From contig NC_053042.1 of the NCBI RefSeq assembly GCF_003473485.1, positions 42,691,262 to 42,755,261 on the forward strand: a stretch of 64,000 nt of DNA. The letters are read 5' to 3'. The notes beneath the pieces are model-generated. The model was not told where the DNA came from, made no database searches, and worked only from the letters and a program-made list of their open reading frames with translations. Positions 21,081 through 33,279 of the stretch are shown here, in pieces (the first letter of the stretch is position 1; the number at the start of each line of letters is the position of its first letter). This DNA is from Medicago truncatula (taxonomy: Eukaryota > Streptophyta > Magnoliopsida > Fabales > Fabaceae). Position numbers and translations under genes: made by a program.

Positions 21081-24000
21081 ATGTCTCATTCTTCTCTTCT
21101 CACCCCCTCTTCCTCTCTTACACTCAACTCTCCTCTTCTTTCCCCCACCACTGGTTCTTCTTCTCACAGTCTTTCTCTTCCCTCCCACCCTTTTCTCTCC
21201 GGGTATGTATCTTTTTCTTTCTTTATCTTTTCTTCAATTTCAATTTTTTATAACAACCCTTGAACTTATTCCGAACCCTTTCTTTTAACTCAATTTTAAT
21301 TCCTCGTAAAGTTCTTATTTTTGTTTCATTTCTATAATTTCGAGATTTTTTTCTTCTTCCAATTTGTGGGTATTGAGTTTTTGTTGTTTGTTTACTTGAT
21401 TCTTTGTGTTAGGTTATTAGGTTCATAGAAAATTGCCCCTTTTCATATTTTTGCTAGTGGGGTTAGGGTGAAATTGAAATTTTTTGGAATTCATTTTTGT
21501 GTTGTACGTGTCAACTGAAAAATGATGCAAATATTATGATAAATTGGAACTGGCTTATTCTTGAGACAAATGAATAATCTGGGTTGGTGTAAAAGTCTTT
21601 CAATTTTTACTAGTTTAAGCTCAAATTAACCAAGTGATTAATTAGCTCTAGTTAGGACAAATCTTTTATGAGAATCCGAGTTCAAATCGTGGTTAAAACA
21701 ATTATTGGTCAGACTTTACTTACTTTCTGGTTAATTACCGTGGCTTCCTCCCTCGGGGCCTGAAGGACCCCCTTCCAATAGAATATTCTATGTTATTCTT
21801 TATATTTTACTTCTACCAACAGAATAAAACCATGCTGTGATTTGCAGGAAATTGAGGAAACCTGTAGAATTTAGAAAGATTACCCGAAAATCTGCCGTGA
21901 AAGCGGTCTATGGTGATCAATTTTGGGGACATGAGAGGAGTTCACGTCAGGGTATTTGGTCCATAAGGTAGATTTTGCTTGTTAATTTGTTTAATCTGTT
22001 AACTTTAGTCTTATTTATTGACTTGAATTATGTGTTCTTCTAGGGAGGATTTGGGAGTTCCATCTTCGCCTTATTTTCCTACCTATGCACAAGGACAAGG
22101 GCCACCCCCAATGGTGCAGGAGCGTTTCCAGAGTGTTATAAGTCAGCTTTTCCAATATGTAAGGATTTTTTACGCTTGGCGTTGCTTAATGTTGAGTGTT
22201 TAGTCCTTCGAGTATTAATAATCTGTTTTGGTATTTAGAGAATAATCCGTTGTGGTGGAGCAGTTGACGATGATATGGCAAATATCATAGTTTCTCAGCT
22301 CCTTTATCTTGATGCTGTTGACCCAAACAAGGTTTGTCCTTCGTTTTTTAGTTGATCAAAGCTCGTGGTTACATATGCCTTCATCTATATAAAGTGATCC
22401 TTTGCATTTCTAGAGATGTCATCAAACACATACATTTTGATATGGCTATGATTTTGAGTTTATCTTTATCTACTATGTTGAACAGGATATTGTCATGTAT
22501 GTAAATTCTCCCGGAGGGTCGGTTACAGCTGGTAATAATTTCTTATGCAACTATCTTGTACTTGTTTGTATGTTTATTTTTATTACATGTACTCTAAACA
22601 TAGGCTAAGAAAATATCATTTCATTCAAAAAGTAATACACTTTCTTTGTTTTTGTTCTTAGGTATGGCAATATTTGATACAATGAAGCATATCAGACCTG
22701 ATGTGTCCACTGTCTGTGTTGGATTGGCGGCTAGGTAATATTTCATTCTTCCTCCGGTTAATAATACATAATTGCTGATAAGTTACCACTCACTATCAGT
22801 AAAAGGGTAAAAGTATATCCTAACTTTCATGTACACACGCAAAACTTATTCACTTTTTTTTTTTACTGAGTGCTAGGAGAATTTAAGATGAATTAAGACC
22901 CTCACTTGCGCACTGTCTATTAAGCCTATCTTATTTTAGATAAATATTTCTTTTCTATTTGTGTGTATTTATTTAGCGTGATTGGTCGCCCTCATACACA
23001 CCCCTTTTCTCATTTTCTGTGTTTCCTGTCACTAGTAGACTATGAAAGCCCAACATAGATAGGGATACAGGACATTGACACAGACACATCGATATGAACA
23101 AAATTTAAAATATAGGACACCGGGATTTGTTGAGACTTGAGATCATGAGAGGAGTTAGTCTCAACCAATCATGTGTGGTTATATGATTATATATCTTTTG
23201 GCATGATTATGCATGCACATGCTGAATACATACACGTGTGAGGGCAAGGGGGAAAGAAAAATATTCCAAATGAAGTGATATTGTTAGAGACATAACATTT
23301 TTTTATAAGTGTTCTTATTTTTAAGTGTTAAACCATAATTGTCAGCTAAGGGTCCGTACTTTACGCCACTAATTGGTCCGTTTCATATGCATATTAGATC
23401 AAACTTGACTGTAATAGTATAAAACCGGATATTTTAATACTATGTGGTGTTTGATATGACACCGTACAAGTATATTATACAAGACAATACTATCTTACAT
23501 TTTATAATGACTTACACTTTTATAACAGGATAAAAGCAAGCATATTTTTACCAACATACCCTATATTGAGCATACATTATATTTACATAGATATACATGT
23601 TTTATTGTTTTTACAGAAAAAAGTCAATAAACACTAGATATGAGATCGGGTCTTCATATGGAAAATAGAAGATTTTAATAAAAACCTAGATTGAATAGTA
23701 ATTGATGAATTTAAACAGGGTTGCGCAAGAGCATTGAATTGTCACCATAGTTTATGTACGGAATGAGTTTCTTTTAAATAGCCATGTATTATGTATGCAT
23801 TATTGTATAATTAAGCATTAAACTTTGATATGATTTTTGTTTTAATTTTTTTATTTTTATCTGCATTACTGATAAACTTTTAAGGAATGTTATTTTATTT
23901 AGGCTATTTGGGCTAAATTGTTGTCTCATATTTTCTTTAATTATATAAAATTTTTGATATTTTCTTTAAATAAGAACTTTTGAACTTAAAACCTAAGAGC

Positions 24001-26421
24001 TTCTTAGGCTATATCTTTGCAAAATATGCTGAACACAAGATATGTAAGGTCCACCATTTGCATTAGTCACTCAGACTAGTGCACTATATTTTGGCTATTT
24101 GGTGTTTTGGACTAAATGGCTGTCTCATATTGTCTTTAATTATTTACAAAAATTATATATTTACCCTTAACCAAGAAAGAACTTTTGAACAAAAAGCTTA
24201 AGAGCTTCTTAGGCTACGCCTTTGTAAAATATGCTGAACACAAGATATGAGAGGTCCACCATTTGCAGCTAGAAACTCAAGAGTGCACTCTATTTCCAAT
24301 ATATGTCATACCTGTTTATGTTATGGATTTGTGGTCTACCGTTAGCCTAGTTCTTCTCAGTGGTTAAGCCTTAAGACAGTCTATTTTAACTGATACCATT
24401 AATATATAACCTTAATTACTCTGTTAATTTCCTTTTAATTTAGTGCCTGAAAATTCCAGTTCTCCTATTTTTTGCTTGATTTTAGTCCTATTATTTTAAA
24501 ACAAATGTGGTTCATTAAACCGAGTTTCGTCCAACTGGTTAATTCAGCTTCTTAGTCTACGCTGATCTAACAGTATACGGAAGTTGTGCTAACATGGCAT
24601 CTGATGCATGGAGCTGTGTACCCTCTTGGTCAAGTATTCTCATCGACGCCAACTGAGTTTAGTTGCATAACTGAAACATCTCTGAGCTTTGGGTTATGTA
24701 CCTTCTCGATTGAGAGCTGAGTTCGACATTTCTCCGGAGCAGGGAGATGGTACTATTTACCTTTACCTTTCTGACCAAGTATGGAGTTAGAAATCAAGTT
24801 CATTCCCTCTTTAAAGCATGGTGGTTGGAAGGATGAGTAGCCTCTCGACCAATCACAGCTTCTTGTCTGAGTATACGAAACCCCCCCAATGCAAGTCTGG
24901 ATAATTTCCATCATGTCCAACTTAACTCTAACACATCCATCAGATATCGGACCTTAAATGAACAGATTGACTAAGCTTGTTCAATTTTAAGAATAAGCGG
25001 ACTGAGACCGAGAACCAAAAACTAGAGAGACCAAAATAGCACATCAGCTATATTTGAGGGATCAAAGTTGCAATTAAACACAAGTTTGATACATATTTGT
25101 ATCTTGACATATCACCGGAAATGTCCAATATTATTAGTAATTTCACACTGAAAACTAATTGATAGGTGATTGTATGCTTGTAACTTTTTATCTTTTAATT
25201 TGTTGAAGAAATTTTTAATTCCTGTACTTATATATTGATCTGTTCATGAGCAGTATGGGAGCTTTTCTGCTTAGCGCGGGGACCAAAGGTAATGATTCCT
25301 TTAACTTGCAATGACTGTATCCATTTTTCTTCTTTTCTTGGTCCACATTTGCAAAAGGGGAAAATGACTATGTCTAACTTTATATTCCCGCCTCTGTCAT
25401 TTTTGAAGGAAAACGATTCAGCTTGCCAAACTCAAGGATAATGATTCATCAACCACTTGGTGGTTTCCAAGGAGGGCAAACTGACATAGATATTCAGGTA
25501 TATATAGTCCCTGTTTTCTTCCCCCCTCATTTGATGGCACAAACCTCTTGTTTCTTCTGATAAAATCATACTCCCTCCGTCCCTAATTATAAGACCCTTT
25601 TGAAAAAATCATTTGTCCCTTTTTATACCCCTTTGGTGTTTTCAAGTACATTAATTATTTCTTTACCAACATACCCTTATTTATTTTGCATTTTTCTTCA
25701 ATCAACGATAAATATTATATTGAAAACATAAATTTACTCTCTCTCTTAAGGATAAAATTGTAAAAACAATAGTAATTATATAAAAATTTAATACTACAAC
25801 CAACTTTCTTAATCTCCGCAATTTTAGCAAAAGGCTCCTATATTTAGGGACGGAGGGAGTATATCTTTTTCATAGAAAATTAAAGGCTATCACAGGTAGC
25901 ACTTGAAGTCTAATGAGTTATCCTTAAACCATGATAACATTAAATTCCCTACAAGTGTTCCATACTCTTACATTCCTATTTTTCCTTTCCTATACCGTTC
26001 TATTGTATTCCATTCCATGTCATACTTTTTGGCTTTAGTTGGTTTTTGGATTGGATTTGATTAGTTGATTTTGAACACCTATACAATAAGGGATATCATC
26101 CATGTGCCAAGGAAGACATGACATGATTGGTTAACTTTTACAGTTAATTTTTTTGCACAAGTATTATAAATTCATAATTATGATTCATAATCCTCTCAGG
26201 CTAATGAAATGCTGCATCACAAGGCAAACCTGAATGGGTATCTGTCCTATCAAACTGGGCAAAGTTTAGAGAAAATTAACCAGGATACAGACCGTGATTT
26301 TTTCATGAGTGCAAAAGAAGCCAAAGAATATGGACTCATCGATGGTGTCATCATGAATCCTCTCAAAGCTCTTCAGCCTTTAGCAACTGCAGAGGAGGGT
26401 AAAGATCGGGCTATTCTTTGA
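21081..26421 (+). CDS. CLPP5: plastid Clp protease proteolytic subunit 5
   Basis: Nine exons: 21081-21202, 21848-21967, 22044-22158, 22239-22331, 22486-22531, 22662-22734, 25254-25288, 25409-25497 and 26200-26421, giving 304 aa. The protein is a serine protease subunit of the ClpP/R core that degrades proteins in the chloroplast stroma with ClpC/D chaperones. The first 60 or so residues are Ser/Thr-rich and act as a transit peptide. The body is close to Arabidopsis CLPP5 ([53 protein letters not shown]). The catalytic triad is intact and canonically spaced: Ser190 (AASMG), His215 (IMIHQPLGG), Asp264 (TDRDFF). The start at 21081 gives a plausible transit peptide; an in-frame upstream ATG at 20979 is probably in the leader. 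Intron 6 is 2.5 kb and splits the Ser190 codon. Confidence 0.95.
21629..21790 (+). mobile_element. SINE-like insertion in CLPP5 intron 1
   Basis: Contains a tRNA-like pair: ccaagtgattaattagc resembles pol III box A and gagttcaaatcgtgg resembles box B about 50 bp later, followed by a SINE-like body. No clear target duplication was found, so this is only a candidate. Confidence 0.4.
23903..24290. repeat. diverged tandem duplication in CLPP5 intron 6
   Basis: Two copies of roughly 190 bp (about 23903-24090 and 24093-24285) share ggctatttgg, ttgtctcatat, aagagcttcttaggcta, aatatgctgaacacaagata and ggtccaccatttgca. They are clearly diverged, hence old. The remainder of the 2.5-kb intron shows no recognisable element. 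Confidence 0.75.
25571..25859. mobile_element. Stowaway-type MITE in CLPP5 intron 8
   Basis: Terminal inverted repeats ctccctccgtccc / gggacggagggag bounded by TA on both sides (25569-25570, 25860-25861). This is the Stowaway (Tc1/mariner-derived) signature. It is 289 bp long and non-coding. Confidence 0.9.
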
Positions 26422-27959
26422 ACTCGACACTGTTGTACTCCTAATTTCGTAGGTACGAAAAACAAGGATGTTGTTTTTGGTTGGTTGCTTAGTATAGCTG
26501 AATTTTTCACAGATGTTGATATCTGTATAACGGTGTACCAACAAATGAGGCCAAAATGATACCTAGTGATGTTGTATTGCCTTAGAGTTTATACTGTTAT
26601 AATTCAAAAAAGCTTCCTTAACGCGGATCCTGGATTTGCGTTTTTCCTTCTAGCATTGTATTCAATATTGTGATAACTGATGATATGGCCTCATATGTTG
26701 CATCCCTTAGACATGTGATTCACTTCATACTCGACGGATGCCATACCAAATTGTTATAGACCAAAAATATAAAGGAATGACTGGGTGGTTCAGCAGAAAT
26801 AAAAGAAATGTCATTTCTTAGTTTTGATAGTTAGGGTTGAAGATTCTTTCATACATTTATTTTGTAATTTATAATAATTTTTTTTATGGTATCTATATAA
26901 ATAAAGCGATAGACATTAAATCTCAAAAAAATTATATAATGTTTTACATAAAAGTATATATTCAATTCATAAATTTTATAGAATTTAATTTTAACCTATA
27001 GTAAAATAATTTTACACATTTAAATCTTACCACGTAGATATATGTGTATGTATTTGAGAAAATAATATAATCACATATCTATATGGTGATGTCTGATTAG
27101 ATATCTATGTACAATTTACATCGGTTAGTACATCAGAAATTTTTTAGGTAACAAGTATATTTTGGATCTTGTCAAAAAAAAAAAAGTATATTTTGGATAT
27201 CAAATTTTTTTAGTTTGAACACAATTTGATCAATTTCAATTTACAAGAACTTTCTACATTTGCTTTTTTCTCACTACCAAAGTCATTCCAAGTCTAAATT
27301 AATCATTGGTAGTTAAGATTTAAGTATCACCTACTTTAGACAGTCACTCATCATCGTCAACCATCAACTGTTACATTTGCATCCATGAAAGAAATTTGGT
27401 AAGAGGAAGATCATTTGGATGTTTGATTATAAATCCACTTCTGAGTTAGTTTATTTGGCACTATGGGGACGTTAACATTGACAAGCATAGCATAACATTT
27501 TTCTTTTGATTTTTCATAGGTTCCTTTCACTTGATGTAACCTTATTTCATGCATATCAGACACTAAATATAGGTACATCTTTCATTCGAAGTACGGATCT
27601 TGTTTGTCACATTATATGACCTATTTCGTCAGACTCTATCTATTAATAATTTTTTTTTTGTTTTTGTTAAATAACCTATTGATAATACATTCATCTCTTA
27701 AAGGTTTCGGATGCCCATAATTATGAACTCCAGAATTTGCATCCTGCAATGTTTCTGTCAACCCTGAATTATGTTCACGAGACTAATGAAACCTTTTTAT
27801 TTACCTAAGTTTAATTATCTTGCGCTGTTCTGAAGCCTCCAATTTATTTTTGTACCGAATGGCCTAAAATATATGTGTAGATCCCCTACTTCCAACTAAA
27901 CATCTAAATGAAAATCTTCCTAATCCAATTAGATTTAGCTACTTCAACCGCAACTATAT

Positions 27960-28000
<41 letters not shown>

Positions 28001-29294
28001 ATAGCAACTATATCTAATTTAAGCCAAAGGAAAAGGCTAGAGTTTGATAATTCGTAATTATGTTAGGTAGCTTACGGCGTAAAGTACAATTCATATGACG
28101 ACGTCCATTTTTTCATACACATAATAAAAACCAAGATAACGATACCACGCATACCAGCAACAAAGACAGACAATATTAAAAATTTGTTTCATAGCAGTAT
28201 ATTAAAAAGGATACATTTAGTCATGGAAAATGTACATTTCCAGCTCCGGTTGTATATGAAAAGTAAGATTATAAGGGTTTGAAAAATACTCAATACAAAT
28301 CACTCTATTAGTAAAAGTACTTTTTTTGTGGTGTCAAGGATTTGAACCCCACACCCTGTATATTTTATGCATTGTCCTTATCAACTGAGATGAGTATTAA
28401 TAAAAGTACTCTATTATAACTGAATAGTTATACCAGTTAAAATCAATGACTATTTAGCAACAAAAATCATACGTAATATGCCAAAATGATTGTTATATAG
28501 CAATACAAACTAAGATCCGTTCAACTCAACTTTTGGGTAAGAGAAAGAAACAACTTAATAATTTGGATGAATAAGTAATCTTTCAATTGTTAAATTAATA
28601 TTTACTTCTTCGTCCAAGTTTAAACCCATAATCTAAAACTCTTCTTCGTGATAATTAATTGTTAATAAGACTGGAATTTTTTTTTGTTTATAAGACTTGG
28701 ATTAATTGATGGCTATCTAAATCACAAACGCTAACAAGATTTTTACATATCATTCATCAAAGAGACCTGCATACTAGTAACATAAAGAACTCATGCTTTT
28801 TATATATCATGCGTTATCTAATTTGTGGTTAAATAACACAATTCATTTTCTAATGCAGACAAATAAATTCAATGATGTTTCGTCAACGAAGAGCGAGTGA
28901 ACAGCCAAAGAGGTTTCCTCAAAATTTCGAACTGTTTCCACTCTCATCAATTAAATTTGGCACCCAATTAAACATCCGCATTATTCAAAATTCAAACCAT
29001 GCCAATATATTCTTTTTTTTCGTACCAAACCAATGTGACAATGGACGTTGAGATTGAGCTAAATTAAATACTATTATTATAGAGATATAAAGAATCAACA
29101 CCATGTCCTATAAAATGTCAACTAAGTAACCAATGGACGTGGTAACCACTTATTAAATTTCATTTCATAAAAAATAGTTGTCAAGTCACATACATAAAGA
29201 AACACCTTTACTTAATCTTGAACTTCCCTTAGCTTGTAAATAAAGAACAACGTGTTTCTTCAATTCAACACTAATTGTTTTCATTCTACACAAA
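26422..29294. other. intergenic region after CLPP5
   Basis: Holds the CLPP5 3' untranslated region, a perfect (TA)n microsatellite at 27962-27994, a small SINE at 28322-28400 and otherwise AT-rich DNA. I see no coding sequence. The last 100 bp are the promoter and leader of the next gene. Confidence 0.5.
28322..28400 (-). mobile_element. short SINE with target duplication
   Basis: A 79-bp insert lies between direct repeats taaaagtact (28312-28321 and 28401-28410). On the minus strand it has a box-A-like cagttgataagg, a box B ggggttcaaatcc and ends in a run of A (T on the plus strand at 28322-28327). This combination is typical of a tRNA-derived SINE. Confidence 0.65.
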
Positions 29295-30185
29295 ATGGAT
29301 TGGCAGAAAAAATCCAAAGAGTTCTTCTTCAACTATATTGCTATCTACACCCCTACAAGGATTTTCCACCTCCTCACCATCACAATCCTCACCCTTCTCC
29401 TCCCTCTATCTTTTCTTCTCTTAGCTAGTCTCTCTGGTGCAAAATTCTACCTTCAAATTCATTCACAACAACCCTTACCTTATCTTTTCTCTTTTGCTAT
29501 ACACACCTCCCCATGTATTCTCTACGTTCTTGTCTCCATTGTAAGTGTAGCTACTTTGATCAATGGTTTGATGGGAAAAATCAACCTTATGAATGATTCA
29601 TCCAATTCTATTCTTCTCCAAACTCGTCTTTACATGTCATGGAAATGGATTCTTCTTTTCACTTTTCAAATATGTGTTGGTTTAGGAATTGAAGCAAGCA
29701 TTGCAGCTGGAGTTTTCGACTCCGACAACGATGTTTTTGATGATGGTTCTAGTAGTTTTGGTGTTGAAAGAAGCTTCATAAGTAGAATGATATTTCTTTT
29801 GGGACTACATGAAACAACACAAATTTGGTCAAGAGTTGTTGTGAGACCAGTGGTTGATGACACTATATTTGGTGTTGGAAAAACAGAAAGATTATGGATT
29901 GAGAAAGTGGTTGTGGCAGGTAGTTTAGGAACATTGTGGTGGTGGAAGTTGAGAGAGGAAGTTGAGAATTTAGGTGTTATGGCTGAAACAAAGAAAGATG
30001 AAATGATGGAGGTGGGAATAGAAGAATTTGTTGGTTGGTGGTTGTATTATTTAACTGTTACAATTGGTATGGTGAGGATTGTGAAAGGTCTTATGTGGAT
30101 TTTCATGATTTCTCTATGTAGAAGAAGGGTAACACAGATTAATGAGGTGGAATTGGAACTGAGTCAGAATGATGACAAGGTGTAA
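29295..30185 (+). CDS. plant multi-pass membrane protein, unknown function
   Basis: A single-exon frame of 296 aa with good plant codon use, starting at the first ATG after an AT-rich leader. Hydrophobic spans are visible at about residues 24-46, 65-90, 115-138 and 243-270, with weaker ones near 160-175 and 205-220, so four to six membrane passes are likely. The N-terminus is short and charged (MDWQKKSKEF). A loop around 140-155 is acidic (DSDNDVFDDG), and the C-terminal tail is basic (CRRRV) then polar. It looks like a plant-specific family of uncharacterised membrane proteins, but I cannot name a function. No truncation is seen. Confidence 0.75.
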   Translation: MDWQKKSKEFFFNYIAIYTPTRIFHLLTITILTLLLPLSFLLLASLSGAKFYLQIHSQQPLPYLFSFAIHTSPCILYVLVSIVSVATLINGLMGKINLMNDSSNSILLQTRLYMSWKWILLFTFQICVGLGIEASIAAGVFDSDNDVFDDGSSSFGVERSFISRMIFLLGLHETTQIWSRVVVRPVVDDTIFGVGKTERLWIEKVVVAGSLGTLWWWKLREEVENLGVMAETKKDEMMEVGIEEFVGWWLYYLTVTIGMVRIVKGLMWIFMISLCRRRVTQINEVELELSQNDDKV

Positions 30186-30644
30186 ATTTGACAAGTTTTG
30201 GTTTTGGTTCTTTACTTGTTTCTTACTCTATCTTTTTTTTGTCATTTTATTCTATGGTTAGGGATATTGCAATATTGTATACTTTTGGCAGAATTGTGAT
30301 AAACCCGTGGCCAATATTGTAATGATGATGTATTATTGCTCAACTTGTTGATAATCACTTCTTTAATAAGGCTTATTGATCTTCTTTTTTATTTCAAGGA
30401 AAGACAAAATGGGCTTGTTGATATTTTTGCTTTTTTTATGATGTTACTAATATCAATATAGAGGTTGCATTGCATGGTTTGTTTTTCTAATTGCAACACA
30501 ATTACAACTGAAATAATATCTTTGTCATTTTACCACAATTTAAAATTTTGAGTATAATTGACTAGTTTGATTAGAATCTAAACTTACAGAATGATATTTA
30601 TTTAGTGTTTATTGTTTAACTAATCTCGATTCCATGATTTTTTT
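30186..30644. other. 3' flank of the membrane-protein gene
   Basis: T-rich DNA with an aataag string at about 30365 that may serve polyadenylation. No gene. Confidence 0.4.
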
Positions 30645-31365
30645 TTGAAGTGTATTGTTGTGAATTTGATGAGAAAACACACCAATAATAAACTTGATGT
30701 GTGGAGTAAGTGATAATCAGGCAACCAAAAATCAAAGTGTATGGAACATTTATAAACACAAGCCAAAAGTAGAAAACAATGAGAGAAAAGAAGAGAGAAC
30801 ACAAAAGAATTTGTTGACTCAGTTCGGTCCAAATTGACCTAGTCTGGGGAGAGAGCAGCCCTCCGTTTTACTATGATGAGTAACGTTACAAAAGAGATAT
30901 CAATGGGTTACAAGAATAAGTCTCCAGCCTAATTCTACCCAAAGTCTCAATCTCTTCCCGTAACCAAGAGACTCAATCCTAATAGTGTTTTCCAAGGTGA
31001 ATCAACCCTCAAACCCTAGTGTTTGTTCCAAAGAGACAAACTCTATACAAACCCTAGTTTTGTTGTTGCCTTTCTGAACTCTTGTTTCAGCCCCCTCTAT
31101 CTCAAAGTTTACTCTGATACAAGGTCTATATTTATAGTAAAAGTATCGCTTAAAATTTGGAATAAATCTGCACCCAAAAATACACTTCTGTTGTTCGCTG
31201 CCAACGCCCCATCGTGCCACAAAAAATCCAGTAACTTGTCTCAAAACTGAAACCTCCAATCGTGCCACGTTGCCCAGCCATCGTACCACGATTTCTGCGG
31301 AACCTGATTTTAAGTTAACTCTCATATGAATTGAAATTGGTATTTTGGAGTTTTTAACACTCACA
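30645..31365 (-). mobile_element. probable solo LTR or LTR fragment, Copia-like
   Basis: On the minus strand the segment has the order expected of an LTR: a start resembling tgttaaaaactcc near 31359, a tactataaatatag promoter box near 31130, a transcribed part with aaccctagtttg-like stretches, and an end near 30650. No internal coding region and no clear target duplication were found. It is an old relic; the boundaries are approximate. Confidence 0.45.
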
Positions 31366-31836
31366 AATTGTGCACCAGGCACATGCACCTGCCGTACACT
31401 TTGTGGCATCTTTAACTAAAAGAAAGTGAGTACAAAGAAAATAATCTGCGAGTTCAATCATAAATGGAAAAGAAAGTGAGTGCAAAGGATTGCGTGTTTA
31501 ATTAATTTAATCAATAATAAAAACATGTGAGTATAATTAATCTAAGACTTAATAACATGGTGTAACACAAGTGATAAATACTTGAGTCATCTAATTATTT
31601 TCACAAAGGATTCGACCCATATGTATGGATTTGACAGAATGAGTGTGCCTCTCTAATTTCATATACTTTAGAGCTTTAACAAAATCATGATGTCGTAGTA
31701 AGTTCTCAATATATCCGTCAACTCAAACATGCATTTTCCCTAATATGATCAAACAACCCATTTTGGGGAATTTTAAAGGAATGTATACATATACATTGTA
31801 ATTGAGTGTTTAAAATTTCTTTTACATATATTTATC
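31366..31836. other. intergenic; possible SINE remnant
   Basis: At 31555-31620, gtgtaacacaagtgataaata and ggattcgaccc resemble degenerate pol III A and B boxes, but no target duplication is seen. The rest is AT-rich and contains the presumed 3' end of the GRAS gene. Confidence 0.3.
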
Positions 31837-33279
31837 TCAAAGAAACTTCCAAGCTGAGATTGAATGAATTGGAGTCCCTTTCCATCCAATTATTAAACAC
31901 TTCCCATTTTTGTCTATAGTACAAAACTTCCCACAGTCAAACTTTTTAGTAACCAAATTAGCTTGATAAATTGAAGACTCACTGAATCCAGTTTCCACCA
32001 TTCTATACCTTGCAAAGAACCTTCTCCAAACATCAATCTTCACATTCCTAACCTTCCTTTCTTCATCTTCCAAACCAACAATGTTTCTTATCCCTTCAGA
32101 TAATATTGCTTCCATCATTACTCTACACTCATAATCCTCTTTTATACAAGTATCAACACAGTCAAAAAATGCTGAGTAAAAGAACAATGCTTCAACAAAC
32201 CTATTCGCAAACAAAGGTGAATTATGGTTTGCTTCAAGTTCAAGTACTATCATAATAAACGGTTTCATTTTTCTTATCACCTTCATCAAATTCTCCAAGC
32301 CATCAGAATTTGATACCATAGTCCTAAGTGAACATGGAGAGTAAATAGCAACAGCTTCATCATATTCAATGTCAAATTGATCTAACTTAATCTCCATAGC
32401 ATCCTCAACAAAAACTATGTTATATAAAAAGGGTATGTTCAAGGATTCAGCAAAACTCATTAAACTTTTGCCAATTTCTTCTAACTTAGCCTTGTTAGAA
32501 AATCCAATAGCTGTGATCTTCAGAATTTCAACCGGCTTTTCCTTGCGGTCTACTAATGCTTGCATGAAACATGTACTCATCACTCCACATCCAATATTAA
32601 GATGAATCAAATGGATTTTTGTTTGTGATGCAACATGTTCCACTATAGCTTGTACACCAGCAAATTGCATTACTTGATTGAAAGGAATTTTTTGATGACA
32701 TTTAACTACTATGTTAGTATCTAATTCCATTTTATCAATCAATTCCGTCTCCTTGTTTCTCTCATTTGATCTATGCAGTTTCATCTTTCCTCGTCCGGTT
32801 TCTCTGTTGATTCTCTCTTGAAGGGCTTGAGAGAAATGGAAAAGAAGTCTCTGAACTGTGCTTCCAATATTTCCACTTTCATTCATGAGATGAAAATGTG
32901 AAAGTAACATGTTTGCACGTTCAAATTGTTGACAACCTACTCTCTCAGCTGCTGCTAGAACAAACTGAGCTAGTTCAACTTGTTTATTTTCTTCCTCCGA
33001 CAACAAGCTTCCAAGAACAGTTCCATAAGGAATGTAAAGATTATTATCATGCCACTGTGATGAGTTCTGGATATACTTCGTTCCTGCAAGTGTTATTATA
33101 TCTTCTGTTGACAACTTTTGAGGACTTGCACAAGTTTCAACATTGCTTTTGTTTTTTTGCTTATTGAACTTGCTTCCATAATTTTTCAATAGCTCAAGTG
33201 ATGCTAATGAAGATGGTGGTGGCTTTTGCACCTGCTTAAGAGTTGGAATTGATATTATAGCTTGATTTTCTTGCTCCAT
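31837..33279 (-). CDS. GRAS-family transcription regulator
   Basis: An intronless frame of 480 aa from MEQENQ. An in-frame ATG 52 codons upstream exists, but the extra stretch is unlike any GRAS N-terminus, so 33279 is preferred. Domains: leucine-rich region I at about 95-155 (VELAQFVLAAAERVGCQQFE), a VHIID-like core at 222-230 reading IHLIHLNIG instead of the usual hydrophobic-HIID, a PFYRE-like region at about 305-365 and a SAW region at 418-480 ending GWKGTPIHSISAWKF. GRAS proteins are plant regulators that bind partner transcription factors in the nucleus. The VHIID core lacks its aspartate, as in the divergent, often tandemly expanded legume members. It is not a DELLA: no DELLA/TVHYNP N-terminus is present. 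A related relic lies at 35.5 kb. Confidence 0.9.
   Translation of the reverse strand: MEQENQAIISIPTLKQVQKPPPSSLASLELLKNYGSKFNKQKNKSNVETCASPQKLSTEDIITLAGTKYIQNSSQWHDNNLYIPYGTVLGSLLSEEENKQVELAQFVLAAAERVGCQQFERANMLLSHFHLMNESGNIGSTVQRLLFHFSQALQERINRETGRGKMKLHRSNERNKETELIDKMELDTNIVVKCHQKIPFNQVMQFAGVQAIVEHVASQTKIHLIHLNIGCGVMSTCFMQALVDRKEKPVEILKITAIGFSNKAKLEEIGKSLMSFAESLNIPFLYNIVFVEDAMEIKLDQFDIEYDEAVAIYSPCSLRTMVSNSDGLENLMKVIRKMKPFIMIVLELEANHNSPLFANRFVEALFFYSAFFDCVDTCIKEDYECRVMMEAILSEGIRNIVGLEDEERKVRNVKIDVWRRFFARYRMVETGFSESSIYQANLVTKKFDCGKFCTIDKNGKCLIIGWKGTPIHSISAWKFL

Noticed and set aside
31002-31409. 135-codon open frame on the minus strand
   Set aside because: It overlaps the presumed LTR transcript region and the residue pattern matches no family.
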